DNA of 64,000 nt from Charina bottae (Eukaryota > Chordata > Lepidosauria > Squamata > Charinaidae), in NCBI GenBank assembly GCA_023362775.1, contig JALMGJ010000006.1, positions 2,020,001 through 2,084,000 on the forward strand, read 5' to 3'. The position numbers and the translations under genes are program-made. Positions 59,101-64,000 of this stretch are shown here, piece by piece (positions within the stretch are counted from its first letter, which is position 1; every line of letters starts with the position of its first letter). The notes beneath the pieces are model-generated. The model worked only from the letters and a program-made list of their open reading frames with translations. It did not search any database and was not told the origin of the DNA.

Positions 59101-59478
59101 ATTACTGAATTAACCCACGTTCTGGGTTTGCACAAGCCATTGAATCATAAACGAATGAAACAGGCTGGGTACAGACAATACGCTAAAGCCATAAAAAATG
59201 AGCCAGAATTGAGACAAATCCAATTTGGCACGTTGTGAAAGTAGCTGCTAGAATGATCTTGACCCACCTGGTTAAAAGTGATGTGTAAACACAGGAATAC
59301 TAAAATAAAAGGAAAAGAATGGCAGGATATTCACCCCACTCTTGTAAAACAGTCCAATCCAAATTGGTCCCGTGTCGTCAGTTTTTGAGGACTCGAGGGA
59401 GACGGCCACAGCGTCTGTCTCTCCTTCATCAAGGATGGACGCGAGGTGGCCACGAGCTCCAAACGTCCTGCCACTATC
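56083..59478 (-). CDS. CTL4: C-type lectin-like gene, 3' part (exons 3-5), divergent
   Basis: Minus-strand gene whose exons 3 (59478-59335), 4 (56782-56662) and 5 (56165-56083) are read here. Exon 3 has RGHLASIL and GPIWIGLF; exon 4 has NWLWMDAY, SYFPWAAGSPN and YCVHL; exon 5 has KHWKEGRC, HLCKYE and a TGA. Splice sites and phases are consistent (0,0,1). Two key changes are seen: the cysteine normally three residues into exon 3 is glycine, so its partner near the C terminus would be unpaired, and EPN and WND are replaced by SPN and WKE, so calcium-dependent sugar binding is unlikely. Exon 5 is longer than in CTL2 and CTL3, with a charged tail. Exons 1-2 are not seen up to 64000; a large intron 2 filled by a full-length RTE would explain this. 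It could be a functional divergent paralogue or a decaying gene; all three frames are open. Confidence 0.8.
56308..56385 (-). mobile_element. LINE 3'-tail fragment
   Basis: TTTATTTATTTATAA, CACCGCTCCATCTCCCCC, GGGGGACTCTGGGTGG. Confidence 0.55.
56662..56782 (-). CDS. CTL4 exon 4
   Basis: 121 nt between CTTTTCCAG and GTAAGG. NWLWMD and AGSPN landmarks and the YCVHL cysteine are present. Confidence 0.85.
57007..57212. mobile_element. hAT-type MITE, single-unit relative of the 29.3-kb copy
   Basis: Same ends and core with only one GGGCACAAGGCAGGCACTAG unit; duplications CTCTAACG/CTCTAATG (56999-57006, 57213-57220). Confidence 0.9.
57365..57420 (+). repeat. (CTTC)n microsatellite
   Basis: About 13 CTTC units with one CTTT interruption. 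Confidence 0.93.
57558..57965. mobile_element. CAGGTAGTCC-family MITE, end eroded
   Basis: Starts CAGGTAGTCCTCGAC and ends CAAGGACTACC, then continues directly into a LINE 3' end. Terminal TA is lost. Confidence 0.82.
57966..58835 (+). mobile_element. CR1/L2-type LINE 3' end, split by an RTE fragment
   Basis: Left half 57966-58083 reads PPEIRQIPSLLDFRKKLKTW; right half 58630-58835 continues to GAACCGCCCAGAGTCCC, GAGATGGGCGG and an (AATA)n tail. Confidence 0.8.
58097..58616 (-). mobile_element. 5'-truncated RTE 3' fragment nested in a LINE 3' end
   Basis: 520 bp of RTE 3' end (ORF 58545-58114) flanked by GGCTGATCGCTTA at 58084-58096 and 58617-58629. It interrupts an older CR1/L2-type LINE tail whose halves lie at about 57966-58083 and 58630-58835. 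Confidence 0.93.
59335..59478 (-). CDS. CTL4 exon 3, lacking the usual cysteine
   Basis: 144 nt between CCCATAG and GTGAAT. GHLASIL and PIWIGL are intact; glycine stands where CTL2 and CTL3 have cysteine. Confidence 0.8.
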
Positions 59479-59564
59479 CTATGGGAAACCCATAACTGGT
59501 TGTTTTAGTCAGGTCACCCCTACTCCCAACCCAGGGTTTCTACTGCGTATTGTTGAAGGCTTTC

Positions 59565-59668
59565 ACGGCCGGAGTTCGATGGCTGTTGTGGGTCTTCCGG
59601 GCTGTGTGGCCGTGTTCTGGAAGTTGTGGTTCCTAACGTTTCGCCAGCATCTGTGGCCGGCATCGGGT
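59565..59668 (-). mobile_element. Fragment of a vertebrate repeat with GCGAAACG box
   Basis: TGTTGAAGGCTTTCACGGCC through CGTTTCGCCAGCATCTGTGG. The minus strand has a GGCGAAACG box like those of the foldbacks; the partner CTGANGA box is lost at the break. Confidence 0.5.
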
Positions 59669-60051
59669 CGCCCCCGATGGTTCAACTACTGGGCAGTACA
59701 GTACCTAAGACCTCCTCCCATCCCTTTGGGTGTGTCCCCGAGCTGGTGACCTCCCCTTCTCTAAAGAAACACACTGCAGCAGGTCTTTCTGCAGGACTGC
59801 CTTCCCAACTCAGTGAAAGACCTGGAACTGCACTAAACGTGGACAGAATCAACTTCGGTTCTTCATGGCTTGCCCTCTTGATGCATTTCTGGTTCAGGGT
59901 TCTCCCCGAAACCCCAAAATGGGTTAATTCAGGAACTGGCTTAAGGCTATTGTGGGAACATCATTCACTGTTGATTACGGTCCATCCAGTTGGGCTAGAC
60001 TCTCAGCAACCAGAGTTAGATTTTCTCCAGGAATAATTCACCATTTGTTGT

Positions 60052-60702
60052 TTATTCGTTCAGTCGCTTCCGACTCTTCGTGACTTCATGGACCAGTCCA
60101 CGCCAGAGCTTCCTGTCGGCCGTCACCATCCCCAGCTCCCCCAGGTTTGAGTCCGTCACCTCCAGAATATCGTCCATCCATCTTGCCCTTGGTCGGCCCC
60201 TCTTCCTTTTGCCTTCCACTTTCCCCAGCATCAGCATCTTCTCCAGGGTATCCTGTCTTCTCATTATGTGGCCAAAGTACTTCAGTTTTGCCTTTAATAT
60301 CATTCCCTCAAGTGAGCAGTCTGGCTTTACTTCCTGGAGTATGGACTGGTTTGATCTTCTTGCAGTCCAAGGCACTCTCAGAATTTTCCTCCAACACCAC
60401 AGTTCAAAAGCATCTATCTTCCTTCGCTCAGCCTTCCTTATGGTCCAGCTCTCACAGCCATAGGTTACTACAGGGAATACCATTGCTTTAACTATGCAGA
60501 CCTTTGTTGTCAGTGTGATGTCTCTGCTCTTAACTATTTTATCAACATTTGCCATTGCTCTCCTCCCAAGAAGTAGACGTCTTCTGATTTCCTGGCTGCA
60601 GTCAGCGTCTGCAGTAATCTTTGTGCCTAGAAATACAAAGTCTGTCACTGCCTCCACTTTTTCTCCCTCTATTTGCCAGTTATCAATCAAGCTGGTTGCC
60701 AT
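60052..60702 (-). pseudogene. RTE polyprotein fragment (C-terminal)
   Basis: 216 codons matching the end of the intact RTE ORF, ending in KSRKRLNE. Confidence 0.9.
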
Positions 60703-62219
60703 AATCTTGGTTTTCTGAGGTTTAACTGCAACCCAGCTTTTGCACTTTCTTCTTTCACCTTAGTCTTAAGGCTCCTCAACTCCTCCTCGCTTTCAGCCAT
60801 CAAAGTGGTATCATCTGCATATCTGAGATTGTTAATGTTTCTTCCAGTGATTTTAACTCCAGCCTTGGATTCCTCAAGCCCAGCACGTCGCATGATGTGT
60901 TCTGCGTACAGGTTGAATAGGTAGGGTGAGAGTATACAACCCTGCCGTACTCCTTTCCCAATCTTAAACCAGTCCGTTGTTCCGTGCTCTGTTCTTACCG
61001 TTGCTACTTGGTCGAAATACAGATTACTCAGGAGGCAGACAAGATGACTTGGTATCCCCATACCACCAAGAACTTGCCACAATTTGTTATGATCCACACA
61101 GTCAAAGGCTTTAGAATAGTCAATAAAACAGAAATAGATGTTTTTCTGAAACTCCCTGGCTTTCTCCATTATCCAGCGGATATTGGCAATTTGGTCTCTA
61201 GTTCCTCTGCCTTTTCTAAACCCAGCTTGTACATCTGGCAATTCTCGCTCCATGAGTTGCTGGAGTCTACCTTTCAAGATCTTGAGCATTACCTTACTGG
61301 CATGTGAAATAAGTGCCACTGTTCGATAGTTTGAACATTCTTTAGTGCTTCCCTTTTTTGGTATGGGGATATAAGTTGATTTTTTCCAATCTGATGGCCA
61401 TTCTTGTGTTTTCCAAATTTGCTGGCATATGGCATGCATCACCTTGACAGCATCATCTTGCAAGATTTTAAACAGTTCAGCTGGGATACCGTCGTCTCCT
61501 GCTGCCTTGTTATTAGCAATGCTTCTTAAGGCCCATTCAACCTCACTCTTCAGGATGTCTGGCTCTAACTCACTGACCACACCGTCAAATCTATCTCCAA
61601 TATTATTATCCTTCCTATACAGATCTTCTGTATATTCTTGCCACCTTTTCTTGATCTCTTCTGCTTCTGTTAGGTCCTTACCATTTTTGTTTTTGATCAT
61701 ACCCATTTTTGCCTGGAATTTACCTCCAATGTTTCTAATTTTCTGGAAGAGGTCTCTTGTCCTTCCTATTCTATTGTCTTCTTCCACTTCCACACATTGC
61801 TTGTTTAAAAATAATTCCTTATCTCTTCTGGCTAACCTCTGGAATTTTGCATTTTTTAATTGGGCATATCTCCCCCTATCACTGTTGCCTTTTGCTGTCC
61901 TTCTTTCTTGGGCTACTTCCAGTGTATCAGCAGACAGCCATCCTGCCTTCTTGGTTTTCTTTTTCTTTGGGACGTTTTTTGTTGCCGCCTCCTGAACAAT
62001 GTTGCGAACTTCTGTCCATAGTTCTTCCGGGACCCTATCTACGAAATCTAGTCCCTTAAATCTATTCTTCACCTCCACTGCATATTCCTTAGGAATATTA
62101 GTGAGCTCATATCTAACTGATCTGTGGGTCTTCCCTATTCTCTTTAGTCTGATTCTAAATTTTGCAATAAGAAGCTCGTGATCTGAACTACAGTCAGCTC
62201 CAGGTCTTGTTTTTACCAA
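60687..62219 (-). pseudogene. RTE polyprotein fragment (end of endonuclease plus reverse transcriptase)
   Basis: 510 codons starting within the SDHELL region of the endonuclease and covering the reverse transcriptase through YADD. It ends where a frameshift joins it to the C-terminal piece at 60702-60052. It also differs from the intact copy by an extra lysine codon near 61860. Confidence 0.9.
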
Positions 62220-62313
62220 CTGTATAGATGTCCGCCACCTTTGGCTGCAAAGGATGTAGTCAATCTGATTTCGGTGTCGACCATCTGGTGAAGTCCATGT
62301 ATAAAGTCGTCTT

Positions 62314-63084
62314 TTAGGTTGTTGGAAGAGAGTGTTTGTTATGCACTGAGTTGTCTTGGCAAAATTCTATCAGCCTATGTCCTGCTTCATTTTGTTCTCC
62401 CAGACCATGCTTGCCTGTAATTCCAGGTGTCGTTTGACTACCCACCTTAGCATTCCAGTCTCCTGTCATGAAAATAACATCTGTTTTTGGTGTATTATCC
62501 AGTAGGTGCTGCAGATCCTCATAGAACTGATCTACTTCTGCTTCTTCAGCATCTGTGGTTGGGGCGTATATTTGGATCACTGTGATGTTAAATGGCTTAC
62601 CCTGAATTCGAATTGAGATCATTCTATCGTTTTTTGGATTGTATCCAAGCACTGCTTTAGCCACTTTATTATTAATTATGAAGGCTACTCCATTTCTTCT
62701 GCGGTCCTCTTGTCCACAGTAGTAGATCTGGTGGTCATCTGATGTGAAGTGGCCCATCCCAGTCCATTTCAGTTCACTGACACCTAAAATGTCTATATTT
62801 AATCTTGACATCTCTCCAATAACCACATCCAATTTGCCCTGGCTCATAGATCTTACATTCCAGGTTCCTATGGTGTGTTGATCTTTAGAACATCGGATTC
62901 GTCGTTCACCACCAGCACCGTCGGCCGCTAGCCGTCCTTTCGGCTTTGAGCTAGCTGCGTCATCACATCTGGGGCTAGTTGAACTTATCCTCTGTTCCTC
63001 CCCAGTAGCATTTTGACCATCTTCCGACCTGGGAGTCCCATCTTCCGATGGTATACCGACATATCTCTGGTTGTACTGATCCAT
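62314..63084 (-). pseudogene. RTE polyprotein fragment (N-terminal endonuclease)
   Basis: 256 codons with GTWNVRS and GDWN; the frame is lost soon after the region matching residues 240-250 of the intact copy. Confidence 0.9.
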
Positions 63085-63280
63085 TTAGTTTTCACGGCAA
63101 GAATACTGGGGTGGGTTGCCATTACCTTCCCCAGGGATCATATTTAGTCTGACCTCTCTGCCACGACCTTCCCGTCTTGGGTGTCCCTTCACGGTTTAGC
63201 TCATGGTTTCATTGAGGTGCTCAAGCTCCAGCACCACGACTAGGTAACGATCTCCTTTGCTGGAGATAATAATTCACCAT

Positions 63281-63752
63281 AGGCAATAACTATTTTCTTG
63301 TTGGAGAAGTCATGAACAATAGAGGGATACGCTAGGAAATCCTAGCACTGCAAACTCCAGTCACAGCCTCGTGTGAACCTCGGAGGTACCTCCCAGGCTC
63401 ATCCAGGCTTCACACCGATGTTTGGAAAGGTTTGCAGGTTCAGCAGCCTCCGATACAATTGTCATTGTCATTGTCATTTACAGTCGATTCCCGTTATTCT
63501 TAGATTGCGTGTTTGCAAATTCGTCTATGCGCTAAAATTTATTTGTAACTGCAAAATCAACACTTGCAGCACTTGCACTGTCATTCGCAGACATGTAGAG
63601 CGGCGAAAAATTTGAGTCGCCCAATGCGCATGTTCCCAGCTGAGCTTTCCGCATTCGCTGATTCAGTGCTTGTAGAGACTTTATCGAATGTAACTACTGC
63701 GAATAACGAGCCACCTCACCCCAAAATACTCTAGGCGGCTGTAACAAATCTA

Positions 63753-63785
<33 letters not shown>

Positions 63786-64000
63786 AGGTCTTTCACGTAA
63801 TCTAGGACCTTGCCTCTGTGAAGATCTGCCCCCACCTTCTCTTCCTCCCTAACCGAGCCTTACTCTTGTGTAGGGCGGGGTGGGCCATCCTTGGGATCCA
63901 GAGGTTTTAGGTGAGGGATGCCAATTTCCACCCTTTCAAGTCTACTAGTTGCCCACCTTTCGTCTGGGGGAGCTTCACCTGCACCGCAGAACCTCACCCA
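63281..64000. other. Right edge, no gene recognised
   Basis: Unassigned sequence plus a GAT microsatellite. CTL4 exons 1-2 are not found here. Confidence 0.4.
63752..63785 (+). repeat. (GAT)n trinucleotide repeat
   Basis: About 11 GAT units. Confidence 0.93.

Larger units (their letters stand above)
60045..63267 (-). mobile_element. Second full-length RTE LINE, opposite orientation, ORF broken
   Basis: About 3.22 kb, almost the same length as the plus copy, flanked by AATAATTCACCAT at 60032-60044 and 63268-63280 (13-bp duplication). The reading frame is in three pieces: 63084-62314, 62219-60687 and 60702-60052. Breaks near 62.25-62.35 kb (endonuclease region) and 60.7 kb (after the RT) make this copy inactive in trans-coding terms. 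It lies upstream of CTL4 exon 3, probably within intron 2. Confidence 0.93.

Noticed and set aside
58935..59135. Possible extra lectin exon upstream of CTL4 exon 4
   Set aside because: Contains CSGEFKGS and DNYDG on the minus strand but no HLASI, WIGL or EPN landmark, hits a stop and lacks good splice sites.

Overview
The window reads as squamate reptile DNA, most likely a snake. The evidence is a cluster of small secreted C-type lectin-like (snaclec-family) genes embedded in a squamate-type repeat load: BovB/RTE LINEs, CR1-type LINE 3' ends with microsatellite tails, L1, tRNA-headed SINEs with a BovB-like tail (Sauria-SINE type), many hAT and TA-flanked MITEs, solo retroviral LTRs and Penelope-like relics. 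Species cannot be set from sequence alone.

Genes. Four C-type lectin-like genes are visible, each read from individual exons bounded by splice sites in compatible phase. CTL1 (minus) has its leader exon at 3864-3930 and exon 2 at 1516-1610, and runs off the left edge. CTL2 (minus) is complete in five coding exons between 30821 and 17914. CTL3 (plus) is complete in five coding exons between 40633 and 47651. CTL4 (minus) has exons 3-5 at 59478-56083, and exons 1-2 presumably lie beyond the right edge. CTL2 and CTL3 each give 489 nt of CDS including the stop, with a leader peptide, six cysteines and an EPN motif. CTL4 lacks the exon 3 cysteine and has SPN in place of EPN. In CTL1, CTL2 and CTL3 a pyrimidine-rich splice-acceptor-like tract sits at or within a few bases of the ATG, which suggests an upstream noncoding exon.

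Layout. 1-4 kb: CTL1 exons with an RTE 3' fragment in intron 1. 4-17 kb: repeats only, including a Penelope endonuclease relic, hammerhead-ribozyme-like foldbacks, hAT elements, an L1 with textbook 5' inversion, a solo LTR and an 827-bp foldback. 17.9-30.8 kb: CTL2, with a full-length RTE carrying an intact 1011-codon ORF in intron 1 and a U6 retropseudogene in intron 4. 31-40.6 kb: SINEs, MITEs, LINE pieces and a rearranged BovB. 40.6-47.7 kb: CTL3, with a 0.5-kb polypyrimidine tract in intron 2. 48-55 kb: CR1, an LTR split by a 2.3-kb GC-rich hAT-type element, a LINE 3' end, a SINE and another foldback. 55.4-59.5 kb: LTR and CTL4. 60-63.3 kb: a second full-length RTE, inverted relative to the first and broken by frameshifts.

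How it fits together. The lectin genes look like products of tandem duplication with conserved exon sizes and phases; the rest is repeat accretion. The most unusual material is the set of foldback elements that share fixed ends, carry 13-15 bp target-site duplications and contain hammerhead-like cores, and the GC-rich element built of inverted and direct internal repeats.
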